NCBI RefSeq assembly: GCF_001976065.1
Contig: NZ_MNAH01000001.1
Location: forward strand, 787,952-851,951
Direction of reading: 5' to 3'
DNA length: 64,000 nt
DNA from: Pseudomonas putida
Lineage (GTDB): Bacteria > Pseudomonadota > Gammaproteobacteria > Pseudomonadales > Pseudomonadaceae
Shown in pieces: positions 47,080 through 57,807 of the stretch. The notes below the pieces were generated by a model that saw only the letters and a list, made by a program, of their open reading frames with translations, searched no databases and was not told where the DNA came from. The position numbers and the translations under genes were made by a program. How positions within the stretch are numbered: position 1 is the first letter of the stretch; each line of letters begins with the position of its first letter.

Positions 47080-49002
47080 ATGCCAACTATTACTCTTCCC
47101 GACGGCAGTCAACGTTCATTCGATCACCCGGTTTCCGTAGCCGAGGTCGCCGCATCCATCGGTGCCGGCCTGGCCAAGGCCACCGTAGCGGGCAAGGTCG
47201 ATGGCAAGCTGGTCGACGCCAGCGACACCATCAGCAGCGACGCCACGCTGCAAATCATTACGCCAAAGGATGAAGAGGGGCTGGAGATCATTCGCCACTC
47301 TTGCGCCCACCTGGTCGGTCATGCGGTCAAGCAGCTGTACCCGACGGCCAAGATGGTCATCGGGCCGGTCATTGACGAAGGCTTCTACTACGACATCGCC
47401 TTCGAACGTCCCTTCACCCCGGACGACCTGGCCGCCATCGAGCAGCGCATGCAGCAGCTGATCGAAAAAGATTACGACGTGATCAAGAAAGTCACTCCGC
47501 GCGCCGAAGTGATCGAAGTGTTCAAGGCTCGCGGCGAAGACTACAAGCTGCGCCTGGTCGAGGACATGCCGAACGAACAGGCCATGGGCCTGTACTATCA
47601 CGAAGAATACGTCGACATGTGCCGCGGTCCGCACGTGCCGAACACCCGCTTCCTGAAATCCTTCAAGCTGACCAAGTTGTCCGGCGCCTACTGGCGTGGC
47701 GATGCCAAGAACGAGCAGTTGCAGCGCGTCTACGGCACCGCTTGGGCTGACAAGAAGCAGCTGGCGGCTTATATCCAGCGCATCGAAGAAGCCGAAAAGC
47801 GCGATCACCGCAAGATCGGCAAGCGCCTGGGCCTGTTCCATACCCAGGAAGAATCGCCGGGCATGGTGTTCTGGCACCCGAACGGCTGGACCCTGTACCA
47901 GGTGCTCGAGCAGTACATGCGCAAGGTTCAGCGCGACAACGGTTACCTTGAGATCAAGACGCCGCAAGTCGTTGACCGCAGCCTGTGGGAGAAATCCGGG
48001 CACTGGGCCAACTACGCCGACAACATGTTTACCACCCAGTCGGAAAACCGCGACTACGCCATCAAGCCAATGAACTGCCCTTGCCACGTGCAGGTGTTCA
48101 ACCAGGGCCTGAAAAGCTACCGCGAGCTGCCGATGCGTTTGGCCGAGTTCGGTGCCTGCCACCGTAACGAGCCGTCGGGTGCGCTGCACGGCATCATGCG
48201 CGTGCGTGCGTTCACTCAGGACGACGCCCACATCTTCTGCACCGAAGAGCAGATGCAGGCCGAATCCGCGGCATTCATCAAGCTGACCATGGACGTCTAC
48301 GCCGATTTCGGCTTTAAAGATGTCGAGATGAAGCTGTCCACTCGTCCGGAAAAACGCGTGGGTTCCGACGAGTTGTGGGATCGCGCTGAAGCCGCATTGG
48401 CTGCAGCCCTTGATAGTGCTGGCCTGCCGTACGATCTGCAGCCGGGTGAGGGGGCGTTCTACGGTCCGAAGATTGAATTCTCGCTGAAAGATTGCCTTGG
48501 CCGTGTCTGGCAGTGTGGTACCCTGCAGCTCGATTTTAACCTGCCTGTCCGTCTGGGTGCCGAATTCGTCTCCGAAGACAACAGCCGCAAGCATCCGGTG
48601 ATGTTGCACCGGGCGATCCTGGGCTCCTTCGAACGTTTCGTCGGAATCCTGATCGAGCACTACGAGGGTGCATTCCCTGCGTGGCTGGCTCCGACCCAGG
48701 CAGTGATCATGAATATCACTGACAAGCAGGCGGATTTTGCCGCCGAAGTGGAAAAAACTCTCAACGAAAGCGGGTTTCGTGCCAAGTCTGACTTGAGAAA
48801 TGAAAAGATCGGCTTTAAAATCCGCGAGCATACCTTGCTCAAGGTTCCTTATCTCTTGGTTATCGGAGATCGGGAAGTCGAGATGCAGACTGTCGCTGTG
48901 CGTACTCGTGAAGGTGCTGACCTGGGCTCGATGCCCGTCGCCCAGTTCGCTGAGTTCCTCGCGCAAGCGGTTTCCCGGCGTGGTCGCCAAGATTCGGAGT
49001 AA
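47080..49002 (+). CDS. thrS: Threonyl-tRNA synthetase
   Basis: Protein of 640 residues, the full family length. Domains in order: TGS (1-60), editing domain (about 65-240, with H-S-C-A-H-L-V-G-H and C-R-G-P-H), class II catalytic core (P-M-N-C-P-C-H with the zinc cysteine; [11 protein letters not shown]) and C-terminal anticodon-binding domain. ATG 47080 follows GGAGAGGAGG. The stop overlaps the first possible infC start codon. It leads the conserved thrS-infC-rpmI-rplT-pheST-ihfA block. Confidence 0.97.
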   Translation: MPTITLPDGSQRSFDHPVSVAEVAASIGAGLAKATVAGKVDGKLVDASDTISSDATLQIITPKDEEGLEIIRHSCAHLVGHAVKQLYPTAKMVIGPVIDEGFYYDIAFERPFTPDDLAAIEQRMQQLIEKDYDVIKKVTPRAEVIEVFKARGEDYKLRLVEDMPNEQAMGLYYHEEYVDMCRGPHVPNTRFLKSFKLTKLSGAYWRGDAKNEQLQRVYGTAWADKKQLAAYIQRIEEAEKRDHRKIGKRLGLFHTQEESPGMVFWHPNGWTLYQVLEQYMRKVQRDNGYLEIKTPQVVDRSLWEKSGHWANYADNMFTTQSENRDYAIKPMNCPCHVQVFNQGLKSYRELPMRLAEFGACHRNEPSGALHGIMRVRAFTQDDAHIFCTEEQMQAESAAFIKLTMDVYADFGFKDVEMKLSTRPEKRVGSDELWDRAEAALAAALDSAGLPYDLQPGEGAFYGPKIEFSLKDCLGRVWQCGTLQLDFNLPVRLGAEFVSEDNSRKHPVMLHRAILGSFERFVGILIEHYEGAFPAWLAPTQAVIMNITDKQADFAAEVEKTLNESGFRAKSDLRNEKIGFKIREHTLLKVPYLLVIGDREVEMQTVAVRTREGADLGSMPVAQFAEFLAQAVSRRGRQDSE

Positions 49003-49553
49003 TTATTATTAAGCGTGAAATGAGACAAGATAAACGAACTGCACCGAAAGCCCCGATCAACGAGAATATCTCGGCACGCGAGGTTCGGTTAATTGGGGCT
49101 GAAGGTGAACAGCTCGGGATTGTGTCAATTGAAGACGCGCTTCTTAAGGCTGAAGAGGCCAAGCTGGATCTGGTGGAGATTTCCGCCGATGCAGTACCAC
49201 CTGTTTGCAAACTGATGGACTACGGCAAATCGATCTTCGAGAAGAAGAAGCAGATTGCTGCGGCCAAGAAAAACCAGAAGCAGATTCAGGTTAAAGAAAT
49301 CAAGTTTCGTCCAGGGACGGAGGAAGGGGATTACCAGGTAAAACTGCGCAACCTGGTACGTTTCCTGAGTGACGGGGACAGGGCCAAGGTATCCTTGCGA
49401 TTCCGCGGCCGTGAGATGGCCCACCAGGAGCTGGGGATGGAACTCCTCAAGCGAGTTGAAGGTGACTTGCTCGAGTACGGTTCGGTCGAACAGCATCCTA
49501 AGATGGAAGGACGCCAGCTGATCATGGTCATCGCCCCGAAAAAGAAGAAGTAA
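49002..49553 (+). CDS. infC: Translation initiation factor IF-3, non-AUG start
   Basis: Protein of 183 residues if started at ATT 49002, which equals the length I recall for P. aeruginosa IF-3. Three ATT codons follow in a row (49002, 49005, 49008), then K-R-E-M-R-Q-D-K-R. The ribosome site GGAG (48996-48999) is best spaced for the second or third. IF-3 genes use AUU so that IF-3 can repress its own start. The body has [16 protein letters not shown] and [13 protein letters not shown] start at ATG 49020 would lose six residues. Confidence 0.95.
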   Translation: MIIKREMRQDKRTAPKAPINENISAREVRLIGAEGEQLGIVSIEDALLKAEEAKLDLVEISADAVPPVCKLMDYGKSIFEKKKQIAAAKKNQKQIQVKEIKFRPGTEEGDYQVKLRNLVRFLSDGDRAKVSLRFRGREMAHQELGMELLKRVEGDLLEYGSVEQHPKMEGRQLIMVIAPKKKK

Positions 49554-49613
49554 TCAACAGGGCACGGCAGGCCTTCTGATTATGTTTATCAACTGAATGC
49601 GGAGTATCCGAAC

Positions 49614-49808
49614 ATGCCAAAAATGAAGACCAAAAGTGGTGCTGCTAAGCGGTTTCTGAAAACTGCTAACGGTATCAAGCACAAGCACGCTTTCAAGAGC
49701 CACATCCTGACCAAAATGTCGACCAAGCGTAAGCGTCAACTGCGCGGTAGCAGCTTGCTGCATCCGTCTGACGTGGCAAAAGTCGAGCGCATGCTGCGCC
49801 TTCGTTAA
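49614..49808 (+). CDS. rpmI: 50S ribosomal protein L35
   Basis: Protein of 64 residues, very basic: [14 protein letters not shown] and [12 protein letters not shown]. It belongs to the large ribosomal subunit. It lies between infC and rplT. In enterobacteria L20 represses this unit at the rpmI leader; the same may hold here. Confidence 0.97.
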   Translation: MPKMKTKSGAAKRFLKTANGIKHKHAFKSHILTKMSTKRKRQLRGSSLLHPSDVAKVERMLRLR

Positions 49809-49836
49809 TTTTAGTCAAGAATAGAGGAAGTAACTC

Positions 49837-50193
49837 ATGGCTCGTGTAAAGCGTGGCGTCATTGCCCGTAAACGTCACAAAAAAATTCTGAAACTTGCTA
49901 AAGGCTACTACGGCGCTCGCTCGCGCGTATTCCGTGTTGCCAAGCAAGCGGTAATCAAGGCAGGCCAATACGCCTACCGTGACCGTCGTCAGAAAAAACG
50001 TCAGTTCCGCGCTCTGTGGATCGCTCGTATCAACGCTGGTGCTCGTATCAACGGTCTGTCCTACAGCCGTTTCATCGCCGGTCTGAAAAAAGCGTCCATC
50101 GAGATCGACCGTAAGGTTCTGGCTGATCTGGCAGTGAACGAAAAAGCGGCGTTTGCTGCGATTGTCGAGAAAGCTAAAGCCACCTTGGCTTAA
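49837..50193 (+). CDS. rplT: 50S ribosomal protein L20
   Basis: Protein of 118 residues: [17 protein letters not shown] and Y-G-A-R-S-R. It binds 23S rRNA early in assembly and in other bacteria also acts as a translational repressor of its own operon. It is followed by two hairpins before pheS. Confidence 0.97.
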   Translation: MARVKRGVIARKRHKKILKLAKGYYGARSRVFRVAKQAVIKAGQYAYRDRRQKKRQFRALWIARINAGARINGLSYSRFIAGLKKASIEIDRKVLADLAVNEKAAFAAIVEKAKATLA

Positions 50194-50212
50194 GTACCCC
50201 CGACAGTCACCC

Positions 50213-51319
<1,107 letters not shown>

Positions 51320-51345
51320 TCGTAACGAATTCTTAGGAGAGCAGG

Positions 51346-53727
51346 ATGAAATTCAGTGAACAATGGCTGCGTGGCTGGGTAAGCCCGCAGGTAAGTCGCG
51401 ACGAGCTGGTTGCCCGTCTGTCGATGGCCGGTCTTGAGGTCGATAGCGTTACGCCGGCCGCCGGTGAATTCAGTGGCGTCATCGTGGGCGAGGTGCTGAG
51501 CACCGAACAGCACCCGGACGCCGACAAGCTGCGCGTTTGCCAGGTCAGCAATGGCTCGGAGACTTTCCAGGTGGTTTGCGGTGCGCCAAACGTGCGCCCC
51601 GGCCTGAAGATCCCGTTCGCCACCATCGGTGCCGAGCTGCCGGGCGACTTCAAGATCAAGAAAGCCAAGCTGCGGGGCGTCGAGTCCAACGGCATGCTGT
51701 GCTCGCAAGCCGAGCTGCAAGTGGGCGAAGGCAACGACGGCCTGATGGAATTGCCGGCCGATGCGCCGGTCGGTCAGGACATTCGTGAATACCTGAAACT
51801 GGACGATGCCAGCATCGAGGTCGACCTGACCCCGAACCGTGGTGACTGCCTGTCCCTGGCCGGCCTGGCCCGTGAAGTCGGTGCGCTGTACGCCGCTGAA
51901 GTCACCCGTCCGGTGGTGCCTGCCGTACCTGCGGTGCACGACGAAGTGCGTTCGATCGAAGTCCTGGCGCCGGCGGCCTGCCCGCGTTACCTGGGCCGTG
52001 TGATTCGCAACGTCGACCTGACCAAGCCAACGCCGCTGTGGATGGTTGAGCGTCTACGTCGTGGCGACGTGCGCAGCATCGACGCGGCCGTCGACATCAC
52101 CAACTACGTGATGCTGGAACTGGGTCAACCGCTGCATGCCTTCGATCTCGCCGAAATCAATGGTGGCATCCGTGTGCGCATGGCCGAAGAAGGCGAAAAG
52201 CTGGTACTGCTCGACGGTCAGGAAGTCAGCTTGCGTAGCGATACGCTGGTGATCGCCGACCACACCCGCGCCCTGGCAATCGCCGGCGTCATGGGTGGCG
52301 AACACAGCGGTGTCAACACCGCGACCACCCGCGACATCTTCCTCGAAAGCGCGTTCTTCGATCAGATCGCTGTCGCTGGCAAAGCCCGTTCCTATGGCCT
52401 GCACACCGATGCCTCACACCGCTACGAGCGTGGCGTGGACTGGCAACTGGCCCGTGAAGCCATGGAGCGCGCCACAGGCCTGCTGCTGGAAATCACCGGT
52501 GGTGAAGCCGGCCCGGTCATCGAGACCGTCAGCGAACAACACCTGCCGAAGATTGCCCCGGTCACCCTGCGTGCCCAGCGCATCACCCAGATGCTGGGCA
52601 TGGAAATGGATTCGGCCGAAGTTGAGCGCCTGCTCAACGCTTTGGGCCTGACCGTTTCTGCCGATGGGGCAGGGCAGTGGCGCGTGGAAGTGCCAAGCCA
52701 TCGCTTCGATATCAGCCTGGAAGTCGACCTGATCGAAGAACTGGCTCGCCTGTATGGCTACAACCGCCTGCCGGTTCGTTACCCGCAAGCGCGCCTCGCG
52801 CCGCAAGCCAAGGCTGAAGCCCGTAGCGAACTGCCTGAACTGCGTCGACTGCTGGTCGCCCGTGGTTACCAGGAAGCGATCACCTACAGTTTCATCGATC
52901 CAAAACAGTTCGAGCTGTTCAATCCAGGTGTCGAGCCGCTGTTGCTGGCTAACCCGATTTCGAACGACATGGCTGCCATGCGTTCGTCCCTGTGGCCAGG
53001 CCTGGTCAAGGCGCTTCAGCACAACCTGAACCGTCAGCAGGATCGCGTCCGCCTGTTCGAAAGCGGCCTGCGTTTCGTCGGCCAGCTGGAAGGCCTGAAA
53101 CAAGAGCCGATGCTGGCCGGTGTCGTGTGCGGCAGCCGTCTGCCGGAAGGCTGGGCACAAGGTCGCGACACGGTCGACTTCTTCGACGTCAAGGCTGACG
53201 TGGAAGCGGTGCTGGGCTTTGCCGGGGCGCTGGATGCCTTTAGTTTCGTGCCGGGCAAACACCCTGCGTTGCACCCGGGTCAGACCGCGCGCATCGAGCG
53301 TGAAGGTCGTCTGGTCGGTTTCGTCGGCGCCATCCACCCGGAACTGTCGAAAACCCTGGGTCTGGACCGTCCAGTCTTCGTTTTCGAACTGGTCCTGGCG
53401 GAAGTGGCCTCGGGTAAAATGCCTAAATTCCACGAGTTGTCGCGCTTTCCTGAAGTGCGTCGTGACCTTGCATTGATTGCACACAAAGATGTTGCCGCCG
53501 CGGCAGTACTGGACGTAATCCGTGAAAATGCAGGCGAATGGCTGACAGACCTCAGGCTATTTGACGTGTATCAGGGTAAAGGCATTGATCCTGATAGAAA
53601 AAGCCTTGCAGTTGGCTTGACCTGGCAGCATCCATCGCGCACTCTTAATGACGATGAGGTGAATTCCACGACGCAAAACATCCTCACCTCGCTCGAACAA
53701 AGGTTGGACGCCACGTTAAGGAAGTGA
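51346..53727 (+). CDS. pheT: Phenylalanyl-tRNA synthetase, beta subunit
   Basis: Protein of 793 residues, normal length. Domains in order: an EMAP-type tRNA-binding fold (about 40-150, G-E-V-L-S-T-E-Q-H-P-D-A-D-K-L), B3/B4 editing, B5, the inactive catalytic-like core, and a C-terminal ferredoxin-like anticodon-binding domain. It works with PheS. The stop is 3 bases before ihfA. Confidence 0.97.
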   Translation: MKFSEQWLRGWVSPQVSRDELVARLSMAGLEVDSVTPAAGEFSGVIVGEVLSTEQHPDADKLRVCQVSNGSETFQVVCGAPNVRPGLKIPFATIGAELPGDFKIKKAKLRGVESNGMLCSQAELQVGEGNDGLMELPADAPVGQDIREYLKLDDASIEVDLTPNRGDCLSLAGLAREVGALYAAEVTRPVVPAVPAVHDEVRSIEVLAPAACPRYLGRVIRNVDLTKPTPLWMVERLRRGDVRSIDAAVDITNYVMLELGQPLHAFDLAEINGGIRVRMAEEGEKLVLLDGQEVSLRSDTLVIADHTRALAIAGVMGGEHSGVNTATTRDIFLESAFFDQIAVAGKARSYGLHTDASHRYERGVDWQLAREAMERATGLLLEITGGEAGPVIETVSEQHLPKIAPVTLRAQRITQMLGMEMDSAEVERLLNALGLTVSADGAGQWRVEVPSHRFDISLEVDLIEELARLYGYNRLPVRYPQARLAPQAKAEARSELPELRRLLVARGYQEAITYSFIDPKQFELFNPGVEPLLLANPISNDMAAMRSSLWPGLVKALQHNLNRQQDRVRLFESGLRFVGQLEGLKQEPMLAGVVCGSRLPEGWAQGRDTVDFFDVKADVEAVLGFAGALDAFSFVPGKHPALHPGQTARIEREGRLVGFVGAIHPELSKTLGLDRPVFVFELVLAEVASGKMPKFHELSRFPEVRRDLALIAHKDVAAAAVLDVIRENAGEWLTDLRLFDVYQGKGIDPDRKSLAVGLTWQHPSRTLNDDEVNSTTQNILTSLEQRLDATLRK

Positions 53728-53730
53728 CGT

Positions 53731-54033
53731 ATGGGGGCTTTGACGAAAGCTGAGATGGCGGAACGTCTGTATGAAGAGCTGGGCCTGAACAAGCGGGAAG
53801 CCAAGGAATTGGTCGAACTGTTTTTCGAGGAAATCAGGCACGCTCTTGAAGACAACGAGCAGGTCAAATTGTCCGGTTTCGGCAATTTCGACCTTCGGGA
53901 CAAACGCCAGCGGCCTGGCCGCAACCCGAAAACGGGGGAAGAAATCCCGATCACGGCTCGCCGTGTGGTCACCTTTCGTCCAGGGCAGAAGTTGAAGGCC
54001 CGAGTTGAGGCATATGCTGGAACCAAGTCATAA
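53731..54033 (+). CDS. ihfA: Integration host factor, alpha subunit
   Basis: Protein of 100 residues of the HU/IHF fold. [20 protein letters not shown] is the DNA-bending arm with the intercalating proline. With IhfB it bends DNA for recombination and sigma-54 promoters. It overlaps the next gene by 20 bases. Confidence 0.96.
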   Translation: MGALTKAEMAERLYEELGLNKREAKELVELFFEEIRHALEDNEQVKLSGFGNFDLRDKRQRPGRNPKTGEEIPITARRVVTFRPGQKLKARVEAYAGTKS

Positions 54034-54370
54034 CGACGAGTTACCGGTTATCCCGGGCAAACGCTACTTCACCATTGGTGAAGTCAGCGAGCTGTGTGCG
54101 GTAAAACCACACGTGCTGCGCTACTGGGAGCAGGAGTTTCCTCAGCTCAACCCCGTCAAACGCCGCGGAAACCGCCGGTATTATCAGCGCCAGGACGTGC
54201 TGATGATCCGGCAGATCCGGGCGCTGCTATACGATCAGGGTTTCACCATCGGCGGCGCACGCCTGCGCCTGTCCGGCGATGAAGCCAAAGATGACACCAC
54301 CCAGTACAAACAGATGATCCGGCAGATGATTGCCGAGCTCGAAGACGTCCTGGTTGTCCTCAAGAAATAA
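54014..54370 (+). CDS. MerR-family regulator downstream of ihfA
   Basis: Protein of 118 residues. The winged helix reads [25 protein letters not shown]. The C-terminal helix is short and no effector domain is visible. This gene regularly follows ihfA in gammaproteobacteria; its targets are not well known. ATG 54014 is chosen over ATG 54005; both overlap ihfA. Confidence 0.9.
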   Translation: MLEPSHNDELPVIPGKRYFTIGEVSELCAVKPHVLRYWEQEFPQLNPVKRRGNRRYYQRQDVLMIRQIRALLYDQGFTIGGARLRLSGDEAKDDTTQYKQMIRQMIAELEDVLVVLKK

Positions 54371-54459
54371 ATTTCTGCTTTTAAATACTTCCAGTTTTCA
54401 AAAGCTTGCGATATATTCTTGAGCGTTCCTCGAGATGAGGAACAAGTAACACGCCTAGT

Positions 54460-54536
54460 CGGGGCGTAGCGCAGTCCGGTAGCGCACTAGCATGGGGTGC
54501 TAGGGGTCGAGTGTTCGAATCACTCCGTCCCGACCA
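54460..54536 (+). tRNA. tRNA-Pro (anticodon GGG)
   Basis: A 77-base cloverleaf with encoded CCA. The acceptor arms are CGGGGCG and CGTCCCG. The anticodon stem-loop CTAGC-ATGGGGT-GCTAG gives GGG. The T arm includes GTTCGAATC. It lies just before an IS66 remnant and a probable acquired operon. Confidence 0.95.
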
Positions 54537-54544
54537 TATAATTC

Positions 54545-54582
54545 AAGGGGTTGCGAGATTTTATCTCGCGACCCCTTTTTAT
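54545..54582 (+). terminator. Terminator after tRNA-Pro
   Basis: AAGGGGTTGCGAGA and TCTCGCGACCCCTT (one G-T pair) with a TTTTA loop and following T run. Confidence 0.9.
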
Positions 54583-54659
54583 TTTACGGCGTTTTTACCC
54601 CTACAAAACGACTGGCTTTCAGTGGAGTCCTCACTGCGTTCGCGTGAATTGATGCCTTA

Positions 54660-55090
54660 TCTGGCAGTCGTCTCATGAACAAGGCTGGAGAAAATTTACG
54701 CTATTTAGCCGTACCGGCGATGGATATGCTGCATGCATGGATGATCGCCCAGCGTCATCTGACGCCCGGAGGCACGGCCATCAATAAGGCGCTCAATTAC
54801 AGCCTGAAACGGTGGGCAGCGCTGTCACACTACCTCAATGGCGGGGCCGGCCCAATTGACAACAATTGGGCCAAGAACCAGATCCGCCCTTGGGTTCTTG
54901 GACATAAAACTGGCTCTTCGCAGTTCGTTTTGCAGCGGTAAACGCGCGGCCCTGATCATAAATATGATCCAGTTTGCGCGGCTGAATGGTTATGATCCGT
55001 ATGCCTCTGAAGGATGTTCTCACACACCTACCATCGCAGCGGGCGAGTGAAATCGATCAGTTACTGCCGCATAACTGGCACCCGGTTTAG
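54660..55090 (+). pseudogene. IS66-family transposase remnant (C-terminal end)
   Basis: Three frames in turn give the end of an IS66 TnpC. The first (54675-54941) reads L-H-A-W-M-I-A-Q-R, L-N-Y-S-L-K-R-W-A-A-L and G-P-I-D-N-N. The second reads G-K-R-A-A-L-I-I-N-M-I-Q-F-A-R-L-N-G-Y-D-P. The third reads E-I-D-Q-L-L-P-H-N-W-H-P-V-stop. The catalytic N-terminal part is missing and there are two frameshifts, so it is inactive. The stop at 55088-55090 directly abuts the end of the next gene. Confidence 0.88.
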
Positions 55091-55480
55091 TTAAGCAAGG
55101 CGTGATGGCCGGACGCATACGTAATAACGCCAGAACAGTAATGCATAGACGATGTCACCCGATGCCGCTACTGGCAATGGCCAGGGGATGCTGCCCGCCA
55201 GCCAGTGACCATAAACCACCACAACAAACAGTACTTTCAGGATTATCCCGAGCAGGATATAGGGACGATACTGCAGCGGATCGCGAGCGATCATCCAATA
55301 GGCCCAGCCGAATATGATAACCAGGCACGTGGTGAGTTGAATGAAGAGGGTTGAGGTAGGGGTAATTTGCAGCCCCAACAGTGCAGCTACGGGGTGTAGG
55401 GCTACGAGTAATGGAAGACCTGCGAATACGTTGAAGCAGGCGGCAGAAATAAACAGCTTGCGTGTATAACTGTCGGTCAT
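55091..55480 (-). CDS. Small membrane protein of unknown family
   Basis: Protein of 129 residues with four hydrophobic segments (e.g. L-F-I-S-A-A-C-F-N-V-F-A-G-L-P-L-L and C-L-V-I-I-F-G-W-A-Y-W). It is the last gene of the minus-strand operon, 64 bases after the SDR gene. Its stop codon lies at the junction with the IS66 remnant, so the natural C-terminus may have been altered. I do not recognise the family; a transport or membrane-sensing role is possible. Confidence 0.75.
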   Translation of the reverse strand: MTDSYTRKLFISAACFNVFAGLPLLVALHPVAALLGLQITPTSTLFIQLTTCLVIIFGWAYWMIARDPLQYRPYILLGIILKVLFVVVVYGHWLAGSIPWPLPVAASGDIVYALLFWRYYVCVRPSRLA

Positions 55481-55544
55481 GGAGTTATTCCTGAGAGGTG
55501 TTGACGCCTCGCACCATGCAGAGACATCTTGTAACTTTTAGGTC

Positions 55545-56339
55545 TCAGCCAAGCAGCTTGAGTAATGCCGGATAGCTATTGGGGAACAGCCTGCTTATCC
55601 AGAACAAGGTGCTCGACTTGTTCCCTGTAATGATGCGTTTGGTTCCTTTGCGCAGCCCCTTGATGATGTCGCCGGCACAATCTGCCGCTGGCGTCAGTAG
55701 CATTTTGTCGGCAAGCGCTTTGAACTTTTCTTCTGTACTACCGGCAGCTTTACAGCGTCGTCCGGCCTTTTCAATATTGGTTTTGATTCCGCCAGGGTGC
55801 ACACACACGGCGCGCACGCCGCTGCCCTCAAGTTCCGACCATAGTGCTTCGGTCAGACCACGTACGGCGAACTTCGACATGTTGTAAGCGCTTTGCATCG
55901 GGAAACCTACCAGGCCAAATACGCTGGAAATGTTGACGATGCAGCCTTCCCGCTGGGCCTGCATCATCGGCAGGAACGCTTTGGTACCGTACAGTACGCC
56001 CCACAGGTTGATACCGAGTTGCCACTCGTACTCATCGATTGAGGTGTTGGCAACTGTCCCGATGACTGCGGCACCTGCGTTATTGATGACGAAGTGCGCC
56101 GTGCCAAAATCTCGCTTTACCTCGTCGGCATGGGCCTGGAAGGCGTCCCAGGACGATACGTCCAGGAGGTAACCTTTCGCTTTGCTGGCGTCAGGCAATA
56201 GCTTCATGGTTTTGTCGAGACCAACCTGGTTGATGTCCGACAGGGCGACATGCGCGCCAGCTTCCACCATCTGGATAGCCAACTCCCGACCAATGCCTGA
56301 TCCTGCGCCGGTGATGACAACTACTTTGTTTTGGAACAT
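55545..56339 (-). CDS. Short-chain dehydrogenase/reductase
   Basis: Protein of 264 residues. The cofactor loop T-G-A-G-S-G-I-G, N-N-A-G, catalytic serine in N-I-S-S-V-F-G and Y-N-M-S-K are all present, so it should be an active NAD(P)-dependent enzyme. D-I-N after the second strand suggests NAD preference. It probably oxidises a hydroxyacyl-CoA or alcohol intermediate of the operon's pathway. ATG 56339 is chosen because the upstream residues lie outside the fold. Confidence 0.9.
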   Translation of the reverse strand: MFQNKVVVITGAGSGIGRELAIQMVEAGAHVALSDINQVGLDKTMKLLPDASKAKGYLLDVSSWDAFQAHADEVKRDFGTAHFVINNAGAAVIGTVANTSIDEYEWQLGINLWGVLYGTKAFLPMMQAQREGCIVNISSVFGLVGFPMQSAYNMSKFAVRGLTEALWSELEGSGVRAVCVHPGGIKTNIEKAGRRCKAAGSTEEKFKALADKMLLTPAADCAGDIIKGLRKGTKRIITGNKSSTLFWISRLFPNSYPALLKLLG

Positions 56340-56396
56340 GTTTTTTATCCTTCTTGTTTTGATTGGTTTGGCCACTACAAATTTTTCTGACAAGAA

Positions 56397-57635
56397 CTAT
56401 TTGCTGAGAATGTGGATCGCGACGGCTGCCTCCTCAATACCCTGCAAACCGCCGCCGTTCTCCTGGATTGCATGGCGTGCGCCATATACCTGGCGTGCGC
56501 CAGCCTCTCCGCGCAGTTGGGTCACAAGTTCGTAGAGTTGTCCGATCCCGGTAGCGCCGAGTGGATGGCCTTTGGATTCCAGGCCACCTGAGGTATTGAC
56601 CGGGATGCGCCCGCCCAGCGTGAATTCGCCACGTTCAGCCGCAGGTCCGCCCTGACCGAACGGGACCAGGCCCAGGTTTTCGACCTGAATGATTTCGCCC
56701 ATCGCCGAGGCGTCATGGACTTCGGCGACATGCATGTCTTGCGGCCCGAGGCCCGCCTGTTCATAGGCCAGGTTAGCTGCCAGGTGACCGACGCTCAGTT
56801 CCGGCTGATCGAGCCGGCGATGGCTGAAGCTACGGATGACGCTGGCCGCTATCTTGATGCAGCGGCTTCTGTCGGCACCGATGCGTGCGAGTCCTTCCTC
56901 GGTGCACAGGATGGCTGCTGCTGCGCCGTCCGACAGCGGCGCGCACATTGGCAGGGTGAGCGGGTAGGTGATCGGAGGGGCGGCAAGGATTTCGTCGATA
57001 CCGAAGGCTGTGCGAAATTGCGAGTAGGGGTTGTGGACCGAGTGAGTGTGGTTTTTTGCCGAGACGGCTGCGATCTGCCGCTGCGTGGTGCCATAGGTTT
57101 TCATATGCTGGCGGCATAATGCGGCATAGATGGCCATGAACTTACTGTAAGGCTTGTCCGATTCCGACCCGGCGGGCGGCACCACACCTTCGCCCATTTT
57201 TATTAGCGTCTGATAATTCTCTTCGGCGCGAGATACGTCCCAACCAGCCTCGAACAGCGAGAGGGCCTTCAGTTTATCCGGGATGTTCATCTTTTCCGCA
57301 CCCAACGCCAGCGCGATACTGGCTGTACCGGCCTTGAGACTTTGCACGGCCAAATTGAAGGCTGAGCTACCCGAAGCGCAGGCATTCTCGATGTTATAGA
57401 TAGGAATGCCTTCAATACCGATCTTGCTGAACACGACCTGACCTGGGATCGAGAGCTGACCTTGCAATGGGCCATTGGTCATGCCGGCATAAAACGCGAT
57501 ATCGAGATCGGCGGCAGTGCAGTGGGCGTCCTTCAATGCGCCCTGGAAAGCCTCACGTGCCAAGTCGTCGAGGCTGCGTTCGATGTGGCGACCGAAGACG
57601 GTCATGGCGATGCCGGCGATATAGATATTGCTCAT
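56397..57635 (-). CDS. Thiolase-family acyltransferase (SCP2-type)
   Basis: Protein of 412 residues. The nucleophile cysteine is in I-E-N-A-C-A-S-G-S-S-A-F. Later come H-D-A-S-A-M-G-E-I and N-T-S-G-G-L-E-S-K-G-H-P-L-G-A-T-G, the H-D-x-F-type and G-H-P motifs of the SCP2/lipid-transfer thiolase group. Such enzymes release acetyl- or propionyl-CoA from a 3-keto-acyl-CoA. It lies between the ligase and SDR genes. Many members need a small OB-fold (DUF35) partner, which is not intact here. Confidence 0.88.
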   Translation of the reverse strand: MSNIYIAGIAMTVFGRHIERSLDDLAREAFQGALKDAHCTAADLDIAFYAGMTNGPLQGQLSIPGQVVFSKIGIEGIPIYNIENACASGSSAFNLAVQSLKAGTASIALALGAEKMNIPDKLKALSLFEAGWDVSRAEENYQTLIKMGEGVVPPAGSESDKPYSKFMAIYAALCRQHMKTYGTTQRQIAAVSAKNHTHSVHNPYSQFRTAFGIDEILAAPPITYPLTLPMCAPLSDGAAAAILCTEEGLARIGADRSRCIKIAASVIRSFSHRRLDQPELSVGHLAANLAYEQAGLGPQDMHVAEVHDASAMGEIIQVENLGLVPFGQGGPAAERGEFTLGGRIPVNTSGGLESKGHPLGATGIGQLYELVTQLRGEAGARQVYGARHAIQENGGGLQGIEEAAVAIHILSK

Positions 57636-57717
57636 TGAAAATTCCTTATATTCAGTGGGTCCGTGTCCAGTTCGCACCCCACGGCGTGGTTGACGTTGGG
57701 TGCGCCTGGGCAGCGGC

Positions 57718-57803
57718 TTACTGAAGTTGCTGGTCGTTACCAGGTTCAGTCAGGCGTATCTCGGCCACGTGCAGACCGAGGTTGAGATCGACCTCGATTT
57801 TTT
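57718..57803 (-). other. Coding-like segment without a start (possible gene remnant)
   Basis: In the 172-base gap between the ligase and thiolase genes the minus strand reads E-K-I-E-V-D-L-N-L-G-L-H-V-A-E-I-R-L-T then TAA at 57718. Codon choice looks like that of the neighbours. No start codon or ribosome site precedes it. It may be the tail of a deleted gene, possibly a DUF35-type thiolase partner, but this is uncertain. Confidence 0.35.
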
Positions 57804-57807
57804 CCCG

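Noticed and set aside
47116..48990. A 624-codon minus-strand frame over thrS
   Set aside because: Mirror of thrS; no domain and no plausible start context.
54425..54443. Inverted repeat GTTCCTC-GAGAT-GAGGAAC upstream of tRNA-Pro
   Set aside because: It could be an operator, but it sits close to the probable tRNA start point and may be leader structure. Nothing else supports a regulator.
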